From assembly GCA_027493935.1 (NCBI GenBank), contig JAOSJV010000010.1, forward strand, positions 434,001-498,000: DNA of 64,000 bases, in the 5' to 3' direction. The position numbers and the translations under genes were made by a program. Every line of letters begins with the position of its first letter. Positions within the stretch are counted from its first letter, which is position 1. The DNA is from Burkholderiales bacterium. Its GTDB lineage: Bacteria > Pseudomonadota > Gammaproteobacteria > Burkholderiales > SG8-39. This document shows, piece by piece, positions 11,506 to 20,014 of the stretch. The notes beneath the pieces were generated by a model. That model did no database searches, was not told the origin of the DNA, and saw nothing but the letters and a program-made list of their open reading frames with translations.

Positions 11506-12698
11506 GTGAAAGCCAAGCTCTCGCCCGCAGTCATCGATCGCGCCAAGCCGCGCGCGGCGCCTTACGAGATCCGCGACACGACAGTGCCGGGACTGTTGCT
11601 TCGCGTGCAGCCTAGCGGCGTCAAGTCCTACTACGTGACCTGGGCGCGCGGCCGTCGCAAAGGCGATCGGCAAGGCGAGCGTCCATACCGTCGAGCAGAT
11701 GCGCACGAAAGCGAAGCGCATCCTGATCGATGCAGAGGAGCACGGCGAGCCGAGCATTGCCGAGAGCAAGCGCGCCGGGACGCTGGGGGGAGTTTCTCAA
11801 GGACCACTACAAGCCCTGGGCCGAGAGTGGCGGGCTCAAGCATGCCAAGGGCGAGTTGAAGGCCCTCGAGAGCGAGTTCGGCGAGTGGTTCAAGCGCCCG
11901 CTCAACGCGATCTCCGTGCTCGATCTCGAGCGCTACCGGCGCCGTAAGACCATGGCCGGCGTGAAGCCGCAGACCATCAACCGGCATTTCGACAGGTTGC
12001 ACCTCGTGCTTTCGAAGGCCGTCCTATGGAAGCATCTGCCCACGCATCCGTGGCAGGGCCGTGAGCGGGCCAAAGTGGACGAGGATCACCGCGTACGCTG
12101 GCTCAAGTCCGATGAAGAGGCAAGTCTGCGCAAGGCCCTCGCGGCGCGGGACGCCAGGATGCGCGCTGAACGGGAGAGCGCGAACCGCTGGCGCAAGGAC
12201 CGGGGGTACACGTTGTATCCGGAGATCCCGGCGGACGGCTTCGGCGACCACCTGACCCCAATGGTACTCGTGTCGATGAACACGGGGATGCGCCGCGGCG
12301 AGCTGCGACAGATCCTGTGGAGCGACGTCGACTTCGAGCGCGCCATCCTGACGATCCGGGGCGGCTACGCCAAGTCGAGACGCACCCGGCACATCGCGCT
12401 CAACGCCGAGGCGCTCGGCGTCCTGAAGCGCTGGAAGCGCCAAGCTGGCGATCGGCCGGTCGTCTTCGGCGTCGCGCGGGTCGATAGGGCGTGGCACGCC
12501 GTTCTCACGTCGGGGAAGATCACCGACTTCCGGTGGCACGATTTGCGGCATCACTTCGCGAGTCAGCTCGTCATGCGAGGGGTCGACCTGAACACCACAC
12601 GCGAACTGATGGGACACGCCGACATCGCGATGACGCTGCGCTACGCACACCTTGCCCCGGAGCACAAGGCCGAGGCGGTCGCAAAGCTCGTTGCGTGA
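11506..12698 (+). CDS. int: Tyrosine recombinase/integrase (two frame breaks)
   Basis: The enzyme should integrate and excise the element at tRNA-Pro. The N-terminal DUF4102-like arm-binding domain (AKLSPAVIDRAKP, TTVPGLLLRVQPSGVKSYYV) is followed by a core-binding domain and the catalytic domain. The catalytic set is visible: arginine in GMRRGELR, lysine in GGYAKSRRTRH, HDLRHHFAS, histidine in LMGHADI and the nucleophile tyrosine in LRYAHL. The frame breaks at about 11660 and in the six-G run at 11785-11790, resuming each time with family-typical sequence. The start is a GTG with GGAGG 6 bases before it. The gene lies next to attL, as usual. If the breaks are real the element cannot move itself. 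Confidence 0.87.
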
Positions 12699-12720
12699 GG
12701 CCCGAGCAGAAGAAGACAGC

Positions 12721-12918
12721 ATGACCTCCGAGCCACAAGAGCCCGAAGAGGAGTTCTTCAAGTTGCTTGAGGAGCATTTCCCGGGTGTGTGGCAGGAGTT
12801 GACGCCCGATGATTACAAGGCTCTAGAGGGTCTCTTTCGGAGAAACGCCTCGCCAGAGGAATTGCAGAGCCTCGCACGCGAGTTCATCAAACGTTACGGC
12901 TGGAGCCGTCGCCTATGA
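12721..12918 (+). CDS. Small acidic protein of unknown function
   Basis: This 65-residue protein is acidic at its N-terminus (EPQEPEEEFFKLL) and has a basic, aromatic C-terminus (IKRYGWSRRL). It is predicted to be helical, and I recognise no family. The ATG lies 22 bases after the integrase stop and its own stop overlaps the next start (ATGA), so it is probably translated from an operon with its neighbours. The middle, PDDYKALEGLFRRN and SPEELQSLAREF, looks like a small three-helix fold. Confidence 0.6.
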   Translation: MTSEPQEPEEEFFKLLEEHFPGVWQELTPDDYKALEGLFRRNASPEELQSLAREFIKRYGWSRRL

Positions 12919-13379
12919 CAGCCGTGCCACGCGATAAGGCCGCGTCGAAGAAGCCTAGGGCACCGCGGCGCGCGCCTTCTTTCAACGGTCCGGGCCCGCT
13001 TGCAACTGCTGAACGGGCAGCCAAAGCGCGGACCGAAGCGCGGGCCATTCTTGAGGCGATCTTGCCCCTCAACTTACCGCGAGCTGCGGAACTCATCCGC
13101 CGGCGCCGACCCACCCCAGATGCAATCGCGTTGCTGCCCTTTCTCGCACATGCATTGCTTGCAAGCGCGGACCGCAGCCAACGTGGCACGGCGGCAGCGC
13201 GGGCGCGGTGGCTCAAGGACCAGCCCGCAGATAGGAATCTCATTCGCGAGTACGTCGCCGAGGAGCGCCGCAAGGATAAGCGGCATGCCATCCGTAATGC
13301 TACTAGACGTCTGAATCAGGCCGGCATCGACGTCGGTGAGCGGTGGGTCCGGGTGATCGAGGCGGAGACTCGGAAGTAG
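12915..13379 (+). CDS. Basic protein of unknown function
   Basis: This 154-residue protein is rich in arginine and alanine. A basic disordered N-terminus (residues 1-35) is followed by helices, with a lysine/arginine-rich stretch around VAEERRKDKRHAIRNATRRL. The start overlaps the previous stop (ATGA). The composition would suit a nucleic-acid-binding protein, but I recognise no domain. It lies in the early region of the element, between the integrase and the AlpA-like regulator. Confidence 0.6.
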   Translation: MTAVPRDKAASKKPRAPRRAPSFNGPGPLATAERAAKARTEARAILEAILPLNLPRAAELIRRRRPTPDAIALLPFLAHALLASADRSQRGTAAARARWLKDQPADRNLIREYVAEERRKDKRHAIRNATRRLNQAGIDVGERWVRVIEAETRK

Positions 13380-13453
13380 CCGAGCAACTTCACCAAAGGC
13401 TACGTCCAGTAGCGTATCAATCGGTCCCGGAACCTTTCTCATCCGAGGACCGA

Positions 13454-13669
13454 ATGCCCACAGTTGATCCGGCCCTTCCTCGTCGGGCGTACTCGATCGA
13501 CGAGACCATCAAGGTCTCCGGCTTCCCGCGAAATCGCATCTACGCGCTGATATCTGAAGGCAAGCTGAAGACCTTTTGCCACGGCCGTCGACGCTATGTC
13601 TCGGCGCGTGCGCTGGATGCCTGCATCGCACTGCTGGAGGCCGAAACCGAGCACGGGGAGACGGCGTGA
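13454..13669 (+). CDS. AlpA/excisionase-like helix-turn-helix protein
   Basis: This 71-residue protein is a single winged HTH_17-type domain. AYSIDETIKVSGFPRNRIYALI carries the recognition helix region, and LKTFCHGRRRYVSARALDACI the wing and the terminal helix. Such proteins act as excisionases or as AlpA-type transcription activators in satellites and prophages. The gene ends with a GTGA overlap into the helicase gene, so the two are translationally coupled. In phage-inducible islands AlpA drives the operon that carries the replication gene, and this position fits that role. Confidence 0.78.
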   Translation: MPTVDPALPRRAYSIDETIKVSGFPRNRIYALISEGKLKTFCHGRRRYVSARALDACIALLEAETEHGETA

Positions 13670-15113
13670 CGACAGGGCCGCTCAAGGCCCGGTCCCCGGA
13701 GTGGGTCGAGCAGCAGATTGCCAAGTTCGGTGCACCGCTCGTCGAGGCGGGCACAACAAGGCGACTGAACAGCCACCAGCAGCTCGAGGATGGCGTCGCG
13801 ACTGCGCTCTCGCAAAGTACGACGGAAGACAGCGTTGCCCTCGCGTTCGGAATTCTGCATAGAGAGGCGCTGCGCTTCAATCATCGCCGGAAGAGATGGC
13901 ATGTGTGGGACGGCACGCGTTGGCGTGACGAGGCAACCGACCTGGCATTCGAGTATGCCCGGCGAGCGGCGCGGCAATCAAATTCCGAGGGCAAGGTAGG
14001 GGCGAGCCGAGCTGCCTTCGCGCGTGGGGTGGAGGCGTTCGCTCGCGCGGATCGGGTGTTTGGCTTGCGGGCGACGGAGTTCGATCGAAATCCGTGGCTT
14101 TTGAACACCCCCGCCGGCACGTTCGATTTGCGAACGGGCGAGATGCACGCCCATCGGCGTGACGACCTCCTAACGAAGTGCACCGCCGTCGCACCGAGCA
14201 ACGCGAGGCCCGTGGTGTTCGAACGCTTCCTTGCCGAAATAACCTGCGGCGACAAGACGTCGCGGACTATCTGCAGCGCGGGCTGGGATCCTGCCTTTCC
14301 GGCGCGCCCAGCGACCACTGGCTGATGTTCTGGTACGGGCAAGGCCGCAACGGCAAGAACACCATGGGTGAGCTCGTGATGGAGATCCTGGCCGACTACG
14401 CAAGGAAAGTCCCGGCGCAGACGCTCATGCACGACGCCCGCGGCGAGCGACATCCGACCGAGATCGCGAATCTCGTCGGGCTGCGGCTCGCGTTCTCCTC
14501 GGAGGTCAGCGACCGCGATTGCTGGCATGAGTCCCGAATCAAAGAACTGACCGGCGACGCCATGCTTTCCGCCCGCTTCATGCGCGGCGACTTCTTCGAG
14601 TTTCCGCGGACGCACAAGCACATCGTGTACGGGAATTACAGGCCGATGCTGCGCGTCGTCGACTCCGCAATCGTCGAGCGCCTGCACCTCGTGCCATTCA
14701 GCGCAACCTTCACGGCCGACCTCGGGAACCGCGATCCGGATATGCCGGCAAAACTCTGGAGTGAAGCAGGCGCGGTGCTCTCGTGGCTTCTGGAAGGCCA
14801 TGCGAAGTGGCGGGAGGACGGCACGCTCCGACCCTGCGCAGCCGTGGCCGAGGCGACGCGGGACTACTTCGACGCCCAGGGCGGCCTCGACGCATGGGTC
14901 AGCGACCGGTGCGACGTGGTCGCACGCGACGAGCGACCGACGATGCTCCTTGACCCTGCGCAGAAGCTCTACCGCGACTACTCGGAATGGAAGGAAAGCC
15001 GCGGCGAGCTGCCCATGTCCAAGACCCGTTGGGGCGAGCAAATGCAGCGCCGCTTCCCGAAAGTCAGTGCGAACGGCGTGCGATACAGGGGCCTGAAGTT
15101 GTGCGCTGCCTGA
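13666..15113 (+). CDS. P4-type phage/plasmid helicase-primase, C-terminal type (one frame break)
   Basis: The protein is about 482 residues. The D5_N-like domain (HREALRFNHRRKRWHVWDGTRW, NPWLLNTPAGTFDLRTGEM) is followed by a superfamily 3 helicase core with Walker A WYGQGRNGKNT and Walker B/sensor elements such as HIVYGNYRPML. It ends with a small DNA-binding domain. I see no TOPRIM or AEP primase domain, so it is probably a replication helicase only. The frame breaks near 14255, where one base appears to be missing, and it resumes with VADYLQRGLGSCLSG. The GTG start overlaps the stop of the AlpA-like gene. It should replicate the excised element. Confidence 0.85.
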
Positions 15114-15168
15114 GCCACGGAAGACTACGGAAGGCTTTCCCGCATATCACCTATAGAAGGGGTCCACC

Positions 15169-15619
15169 ATGGCGGTAAACACGGAAAGTGTTCCGAAGTC
15201 TTCCGTTCGCGGACGTATAGACCGACGAACGGTGAAATTGGCCGAGCGTACATCGGTTGAGGAATCAAACAGCGCGGCTTCACGACTTCGGAAGCATCTC
15301 CCTGCGGTCGTGGGCGAGATTCGCTGGGGGGCGGGTGACTTCGCGGCACCGCGACGACTTGCTGCGCTTCCTGCCTGCTGCGTTGGCGCAAGAGGCCGAT
15401 GCGGCGCTTGGGGTGCGACGGGCGCAGGTGCTCGGGGCGTTGAGGGGCGCAGGCGGTGAGTTGTCGTATGCGGTTCTGCGGCGGCAGCTCGCTACTGCGG
15501 GGCTCGATCGCGTGGCGATCTGGCAGACGCTGCAGGCCCTGGTCGCGGGCGGACGGATCGTCATCGAGGATGACGACTGCGTGCGAGACGAAGGTCGCTC
15601 GCGCTCCGAAATGCGCTGA
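15169..15619 (+). CDS. Hypothetical protein, probably frame-broken
   Basis: Starting at an ATG (15169) behind AAGGGG, one frame codes for about 57 plausible residues (AVNTESVPKSSVRGRIDRR, VVGEIRWGAGDF) and then turns into low-complexity sequence. A second frame, open from 15257 to 15619, ends with a segment resembling a winged helix (AQVLGALRGAGGELSYAVLRR, DRVAIWQTLQALVAGGRI). Joining them near 15340 gives a protein of about 150 residues. I do not recognise a family. The reconstruction is a guess, and only the C-terminal winged-helix-like half looks convincing. Confidence 0.4.
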
Positions 15620-15729
15620 ATCGGATACTTAGATGCCGCATCGACCCTCGGTAAGTGCTTCGGAAGTGCGCGAGCGGCGAAGCGAGGCGCTTCGACAAAC
15701 TGTCGGGCAGAGGAGCCGGTGTGACCGGC

Positions 15730-15914
15730 TTACTTCTTCTCCGAGGCGGGCTTCTCGGGTGGCTGTTCAGTCCCTTGCCCGGGGACTTCTTCCACGGCGG
15801 CGCGCGGTGGAAGCTCGTGACGAGCCAGCCTTGGCGCTCGAGCCGCGCGTAGTCTTCGTCGGTCGCCTTGCGGATGCGGATGCGGATGGGCGGCTTGCTG
15901 TCGGGCTTCGCCAT
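15730..15914 (-). CDS. Small hypothetical protein (one frame break)
   Basis: This minus-strand gene codes for about 61 residues. It starts MAKPDSKPPIRIRIRKATD and continues with YARLERQGWLVTSFHRAPPW. After KSPGKG the frame breaks at about 15778, and one restored base gives the ending TEQPPEKPASEKK with a stop at 15730. The repeated RIRIRKA and the GW aromatic patch are its only distinctive features. It is opposite in direction to the surrounding genes of the element. No family recognised. Confidence 0.5.
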
Positions 15915-16153
15915 GCATCGATTGTACGCCCGCGCAGGAGCGCCGTGGCGCGTTCGATCTCTCCCGGACTGGTGCCGGAGCCCTCCCTCGCTCTCACGCG
16001 ATCTGGCTTCGTCCTGACGCGTCCGCGCATAGGCGATCAAGGGCGTTACCGATCCGCCAAACCCTGGCGGGAGCTACCACCGCGTGGGAACATGTGGGCG
16101 TTCAAGTCAGCCCGTGACGTAAGCGTACGCCACACCGCCTGAAGGAGGAATGG

Positions 16154-16654
16154 ATGAAGCTGAATCTGGAGCGAGGCCTCTTCAGGATTTGGCTGCTCGC
16201 TTCTATCGCGTGGGTGGGCATTGTCCTAAGCGAGAACGCTTTCGAGATCGGCCGGTACTTTGGCTATCACTATGAACTCTTCTCTAGAGCCCAGTCCTTT
16301 CGCGCAGCACTCACAGAGAAGAATCGAATGGCGCGCATATCGTCGCTTTGTCGCGAAGCACGAGACATGTCGTGCAGGTACGAGCAAGTTCGTTGCAGTG
16401 CAACTCAGCTCAATCTCTTTCCTAACGACTGCACCAAGAAGATTTGCGACGATGACAAATACGTATCCCTGGCGGGAGCACTTCTTCAACAGAACGGCTT
16501 ACCGGATGGCGACCCAAAGGCTTGTAACATCTTCTTGAACGTACATGTCCCAAAGCTCACCTGGGACGGCATCTTTGTACTGCTAGGTCCGATCCTGGGT
16601 CCACTGCTTCTTTGGTACACCGGACGGTGGGTGGCGCGAGGTTTTCGATCCTGA
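16154..16654 (+). CDS. Small membrane protein with cysteine-rich periplasmic loop
   Basis: This 166-residue protein has one transmembrane helix near the N-terminus (FRIWLLASIAWVGIVL) and one near the C-terminus (IFVLLGPILGPLLLWYT). Between them lie about 100 residues with six cysteines, several in close pairs, which suggests disulphides in the periplasm. A clear GGAGG stands 5 bases before the ATG. Its G+C content is clearly lower than its neighbours, which suggests a separate and recent origin. The N-terminal helix plan resembles small integral membrane proteins often found in mobile elements. The function is unknown, and it may be a cargo gene such as one for superinfection exclusion. Confidence 0.72.
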   Translation: MKLNLERGLFRIWLLASIAWVGIVLSENAFEIGRYFGYHYELFSRAQSFRAALTEKNRMARISSLCREARDMSCRYEQVRCSATQLNLFPNDCTKKICDDDKYVSLAGALLQQNGLPDGDPKACNIFLNVHVPKLTWDGIFVLLGPILGPLLLWYTGRWVARGFRS

Positions 16655-16698
16655 GCACCGCACCGCCATACTGATGCGTCGGCGCGTCTGTGTGATCG

Positions 16699-17112
16699 AT
16701 GACGTCCCCGACTCGCCGGCTACTTCAACACCGTGACCGGCTTCTCGATGAGCTCGAGCGCGGCCGGGTGCCTCGCGATCTGCGCGATGACCTCGTCGAG
16801 CTCGTCACGGACCGCCTGGATGCCGCCGAGCACCGTCGTGAGGCTGCGCTGAAGGCCTCTCAGGCGCGGTCCGAGGCACTGCGGGCGCCGATCCGGGTCG
16901 AGGGCGAGCGGATCCTCAGCGAGAGGCCTGGACTGAGCCTGCGCGACCTCGCCACGCTGGTGCGCCGGGCAATGCACGCGCGCAACGGGGCGCTGCCGAC
17001 CATCAAGGTGGTCCGCGCTGAACTGCAGGACCGGTTCGCGAAGAAAGTCGGACGCTTCGGTACCGGAACGACCGCGCACCGCGGCTACGCTTCGAGCATC
17101 GCAACCACATGA
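16699..17112 (+). CDS. Hypothetical helical protein
   Basis: This 137-residue protein is strongly charged and predicted to be helical, with a coiled-coil-like stretch over residues 10-60 (RLLDELERGRVPRDLRDDL, LDAAEHRREAALKASQARSE). The second half contains LSLRDLATLVRRAMHARNG, which might be a helix-turn-helix, and ends in a flexible glycine/threonine tail. No family recognised. It is the first gene of the long run of same-strand genes that reaches to 20692. Confidence 0.55.
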   Translation: MTSPTRRLLQHRDRLLDELERGRVPRDLRDDLVELVTDRLDAAEHRREAALKASQARSEALRAPIRVEGERILSERPGLSLRDLATLVRRAMHARNGALPTIKVVRAELQDRFAKKVGRFGTGTTAHRGYASSIATT

Positions 17113-17125
17113 GGGGCCACCGGCA

Positions 17126-17617
17126 ATGCTGGGCTCGAAGAAGGTCGTCGAAGCGGTTCCCGCGCCGGCAGGCGGGAACGGAACGGACAAGCGCGAGGTG
17201 CCGACCGCGCCGATGCGGTCGCTGAACTTGCTCGAGCACAAGAGCGTTCGCTGGCGGCTCGATCTGCCGGCTGGGGTGCGGCGCGAGGATCTCGAGAGCC
17301 CGGTGCTGTGGAGTGTCGTGAGCTCGAAGCTCAAGCCGCTCGACCTGATCGAAGCGGTCGATGAGCAGGCGACGTTCTGGGCCGAGCTGATCTGCGCCCA
17401 GGGCGGGCGGTTCGCGCCGATCGTGAAGTTGCTGCGTGTCGTGGACCTGCCTGCGCGCACGGCCGCGAGCGACGATCTGCCGGCGGGGCATTCGATCGTG
17501 CAGGACCCGCGCACGGGACGCTGGCGTGGGATGCGAGGCGAGGTGGTGCTCGTCGATGAGACGAGCTACGAGCAGGCGCGGTTCGCGCTGCTCGCGCACG
17601 CCACGCTGCGGGGCTGA
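17126..17617 (+). CDS. Hypothetical phage-like protein
   Basis: This 163-residue protein has a disordered N-terminus and then a compact domain with VRWRLDLPAGVRREDLESP, WSVVSSKLKPLDLIEAVDE and WAELICAQGGRFAPIV. It ends with LVDETSYEQARFALLAHA. The mix of beta strands and conserved tryptophans suggests a structural or DNA-interacting phage protein, but I recognise no family. It lies 13 bases after the previous gene and 11 before the next. Confidence 0.6.
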   Translation: MLGSKKVVEAVPAPAGGNGTDKREVPTAPMRSLNLLEHKSVRWRLDLPAGVRREDLESPVLWSVVSSKLKPLDLIEAVDEQATFWAELICAQGGRFAPIVKLLRVVDLPARTAASDDLPAGHSIVQDPRTGRWRGMRGEVVLVDETSYEQARFALLAHATLRG

Positions 17618-17628
17618 GGGGGCACGAC

Positions 17629-17946
17629 ATGGCATTTTCCTCGACGGCGGCGTTTCAACTGTGGCCGGGCTCGCTCGCGAACGGTCGCGGTGCGGGCTGG
17701 ATGGTGCTGACGACCGACTCCACCTCGGCTGCTTCGGCGACGGGCTGGCTGGCCGGTGCGATGCGCGGTGGGCGGGGTAGTTCCACCATCGGCATGTCCA
17801 CCGGCGACGTGTGTTTCGTCCACCACCTGACGGGTGGGGCGGGCGTGTTCACGAGCCGGATCATCACGGGCTCGACGGCCGATCAGGCGTCGACGTCCAC
17901 GAGCACGGGCTTCAACGCTTCGTACAACGGGACGCTGACGCCCTGA
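17629..17946 (+). CDS. Small beta-rich protein, possible phage decoration protein
   Basis: This 105-residue protein is rich in serine, threonine and glycine and begins MAFSSTAAFQLWPGS. It contains MSTGDVCFVHHLTGGAGVFT, which recalls the short beta-sandwich head-decoration or fibre proteins of tailed phages, but the resemblance is one of pattern only. Its stop overlaps the next start (TGATG). If it is a capsid-associated protein, the element may reshape or decorate a helper-phage capsid. Confidence 0.55.
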   Translation: MAFSSTAAFQLWPGSLANGRGAGWMVLTTDSTSAASATGWLAGAMRGGRGSSTIGMSTGDVCFVHHLTGGAGVFTSRIITGSTADQASTSTSTGFNASYNGTLTP

Positions 17947-18785
17947 TGGCCGAGCAGGAAAGCCGCGAAGACCTTCCTGCGGAGCCGAGTTCTCCGGCGC
18001 AGGAGCCGGAGGCGCCTTTTTGGAACCTGTGGCGCAACGTCTGGCGGCCCGCGGTTCCACCGAGCAGTGCTGCCCCAGGGGATGCCGCCCCTGCTGGTGA
18101 TGACCCCGGCGTGGCTGATCAGGTGGACGGGCGAGCGACCTCCTCTCCGCCCGCGTCTGCTCGTGATGCTACGCCGGGCGAGCCGGTCAGGTTCGAGCAC
18201 GAGTACGACCTGAGCGCGTTCGCGCATCTTGCGAGCGATGGCGAGTCGGGCGACAACCTGCAGTATTTCGCGACGCGGATGCACGAGGCTGCGGCGACGC
18301 AGGACGAGGTGCAAGGCGTTCTGCGCTGGTACCAGGACGCTGCGCGCGGCCGTGAGGTGACCTGGGGCGGGCTCTCGGCTGCTCTCGGGCGGGAGCCGGA
18401 GAAGATCGCCTCGGCGCTCTCGAGCTACGTGCGGATGGTTCCGGATGCGGACTTCCCGAGTGCGGTCGAGGTGGCCGAGGCGAAGCAGTACGTCGCGCGC
18501 CTTGCCGAGCATCATCCGGAGGTCGTCGAGGCGCTCGAGGTGATGCTGCCCGACGGTCCGGTCGGAGACGACCCGAAGGCGATCCGGCTGTTCGCCCGGT
18601 GGGCGCGAGCATCCCAAGGGGCAACGCCACACGCAGGCGAACGCGGCCGCATGTCGATCGAGGGCGAGCTTGCCGAGCTTCGAAAGCTCATGTGTGAGCG
18701 GGGCTCCCGCTACTGGAAGGGTCCGGACGCCGAGCGCCTGCAGGCGCGCTACCGTCAACTCCTGGTCGTCTCCGGAGGCCACTGA
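17946..18785 (+). CDS. Acidic helical protein, possible capsid assembly (scaffold-like) protein
   Basis: This 279-residue protein starts with about 90 acidic, proline-rich residues that look disordered, followed by a helical half. The C-terminus (MSIEGELAELRKLMCERGS, then RYWKGPDAERLQARYRQLL) resembles the end of podovirus scaffolding/capsid assembly proteins as I remember them, where WKGP and QARY are typical. This is weak evidence. An ATG overlapping the previous stop sets the start. In a satellite such a protein could redirect helper capsid size. The alternative is an unrelated regulatory protein. Confidence 0.55.
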   Translation: MAEQESREDLPAEPSSPAQEPEAPFWNLWRNVWRPAVPPSSAAPGDAAPAGDDPGVADQVDGRATSSPPASARDATPGEPVRFEHEYDLSAFAHLASDGESGDNLQYFATRMHEAAATQDEVQGVLRWYQDAARGREVTWGGLSAALGREPEKIASALSSYVRMVPDADFPSAVEVAEAKQYVARLAEHHPEVVEALEVMLPDGPVGDDPKAIRLFARWARASQGATPHAGERGRMSIEGELAELRKLMCERGSRYWKGPDAERLQARYRQLLVVSGGH

Positions 18786-18989
18786 ATGACGCCGGAAGCC
18801 GCCCACGCCGCGCTGGCGCGGTTTGCCTCGATCGAGGGCGAGATGCATCTTCTCCAGGATCGCCTGCGCGCGCTCAACGCACAGGTCGAGCCGCTGCTGG
18901 CCGAGATGGAGGTCGCGACGAGGCAGCTCACCGTGCTTGCCGCCCAGATGGCGCAGATCGTCGCGGGGTTGAAAGGCCAGATCCAGTGA
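18786..18989 (+). CDS. Small coiled-coil protein
   Basis: This 67-residue protein is almost entirely one predicted coiled coil, with heptad-like spacing of leucine, valine and methionine from LLQDRLRALNAQVEPLLAEM through ATRQLTVLAAQMAQIVAGL. It starts immediately after the stop of the preceding gene, and its own stop overlaps the next start (GTGA). It probably forms oligomers. The function is unknown. Confidence 0.6.
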   Translation: MTPEAAHAALARFASIEGEMHLLQDRLRALNAQVEPLLAEMEVATRQLTVLAAQMAQIVAGLKGQIQ

Positions 18990-19189
18990 ACGTCGTCGAG
19001 GCCCGTCGCATTCTCGGGACCGATCCTGCGCTGGATCCCGCCATTGCCGCGGCCGGCGACCGTGTTTACGATCCGCGCTTCCCGACGTGCATGCGCGCGC
19101 TCATGCGCGAGGACGGCGTGGCCGAGGCCGACGCCGAGCGGATGCTCGAAGCGCTGCAGACGATCATCGCCGCGATGAGGACGCACTGA
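18986..19189 (+). CDS. Small hypothetical protein
   Basis: This 67-residue protein begins at a GTG that overlaps the previous stop. It contains two short helical segments (MRALMREDGVAEADAERML, EALQTIIAAMRTH). The same layout, with GDRVYDPRFPTCMRALMRED, recurs in the 86-residue protein at 19754 (GPRVYEARYRAALREVL, SHEDANALVCALAALAHG). The two may therefore be distant paralogues. No family recognised. Confidence 0.55.
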   Translation: MNVVEARRILGTDPALDPAIAAAGDRVYDPRFPTCMRALMREDGVAEADAERMLEALQTIIAAMRTH

Positions 19190-19572
19190 TGGCCCTTCGC
19201 GAAGCGCCGCTGCCGCCGTTCAGGAAGCCGGCACAGCAGCCCGAGACGGCCGGGACCGAGTTCCTGGCTGCGCTCGCTCGGCTGACCGAGTTGGTCGAAA
19301 AGGCGGCCGATGCCCAGGCCATGCGCGAGCGGATTACCAAACTCGATGCCGAGCTCGCGAAGGAGCGCGCCAAGCCGCGGCAAGTCGTTCAACGGGTCAT
19401 CCAGCCCGCCGAGCCGCCGCCCGCGCCGAACCTTGCCCAACTCGCGTTCAAGATCGAGCGGAACCGCGACGGACTGATCCGCAAGCTCGTGAGCGATGCG
19501 CTGGTAGTCGAGGTGAAGACGCGAAACCCCGACGACAGCATTCGCGAACTGGACATCCGGAGGACGACCTGA
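19189..19572 (+). CDS. Hypothetical coiled-coil protein
   Basis: This 127-residue protein has a proline-rich start, a coiled-coil region at about residues 20-62 (LAALARLTELVEKAADAQAM, RITKLDAELAKERAKPR) and a C-terminal beta-like part (LVVEVKTRNPDDSIRELDI). The ATG overlaps the previous stop (TGATG), and its own stop overlaps the next ATG in the same way. No family recognised. Confidence 0.55.
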   Translation: MALREAPLPPFRKPAQQPETAGTEFLAALARLTELVEKAADAQAMRERITKLDAELAKERAKPRQVVQRVIQPAEPPPAPNLAQLAFKIERNRDGLIRKLVSDALVVEVKTRNPDDSIRELDIRRTT

Positions 19573-19757
19573 TGGCAGTGCGACTTCCAGGGGGCCCAAT
19601 GCCCACCGCGCCCTCCATCCTGTCGTCCGCGCCGCAGACGCTGTTCGATCGATATGGCCGGTCCGACAACCCCGTCGTGCTGCAGCGAGCATTCAACGCC
19701 GCGCTCGCCCAGGCGTTCGCCGATCTCTTGCGACGCGAGAGGCAGGATCAGAAGTGA
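19572..19757 (+). CDS. Very small hypothetical protein
   Basis: This 61-residue protein is coupled at both ends: its ATG overlaps the previous stop and its stop overlaps the GTG of the next gene. The sequence includes TLFDRYGRSDNPVVLQRAFN and an ALAQAFADLLRRERQDQK helix. No family recognised. The overlaps argue that it is translated. Confidence 0.5.
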   Translation: MAVRLPGGPMPTAPSILSSAPQTLFDRYGRSDNPVVLQRAFNAALAQAFADLLRRERQDQK

Positions 19758-20014
19758 ACGCCGGGATTCGCGGCTCCCCGCCCTCGGTCGCAGCGCGCCG
19801 AGGCATCGAGTTGGCCTGGGCAGAGCTCGCCGGTTGCGATCGCGCGCTTCTCGAGGAGGCGATCCGAGACGCCGGCCCTCGCGTGTACGAGGCTCGGTAT
19901 CGGGCGGCGCTGCGCGAGGTGCTTCGCTCCGAGCTCGGACTGTCGCACGAGGACGCGAACGCGCTGGTGTGCGCCCTGGCTGCGCTCGCGCACGGTCGGA
20001 GGCAGAGCAGGTAG
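19754..20014 (+). CDS. Small hypothetical protein
   Basis: This 86-residue helical protein starts at a GTG overlapping the previous stop and ends directly before the ATG of the next gene. Its second half resembles the 67-residue protein at 18986 (GPRVYEARYRAALREVL compared with GDRVYDPRFPTCMRALM). The two may come from a duplication. The function is unknown. Confidence 0.52.
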   Translation: MNAGIRGSPPSVAARRGIELAWAELAGCDRALLEEAIRDAGPRVYEARYRAALREVLRSELGLSHEDANALVCALAALAHGRRQSR

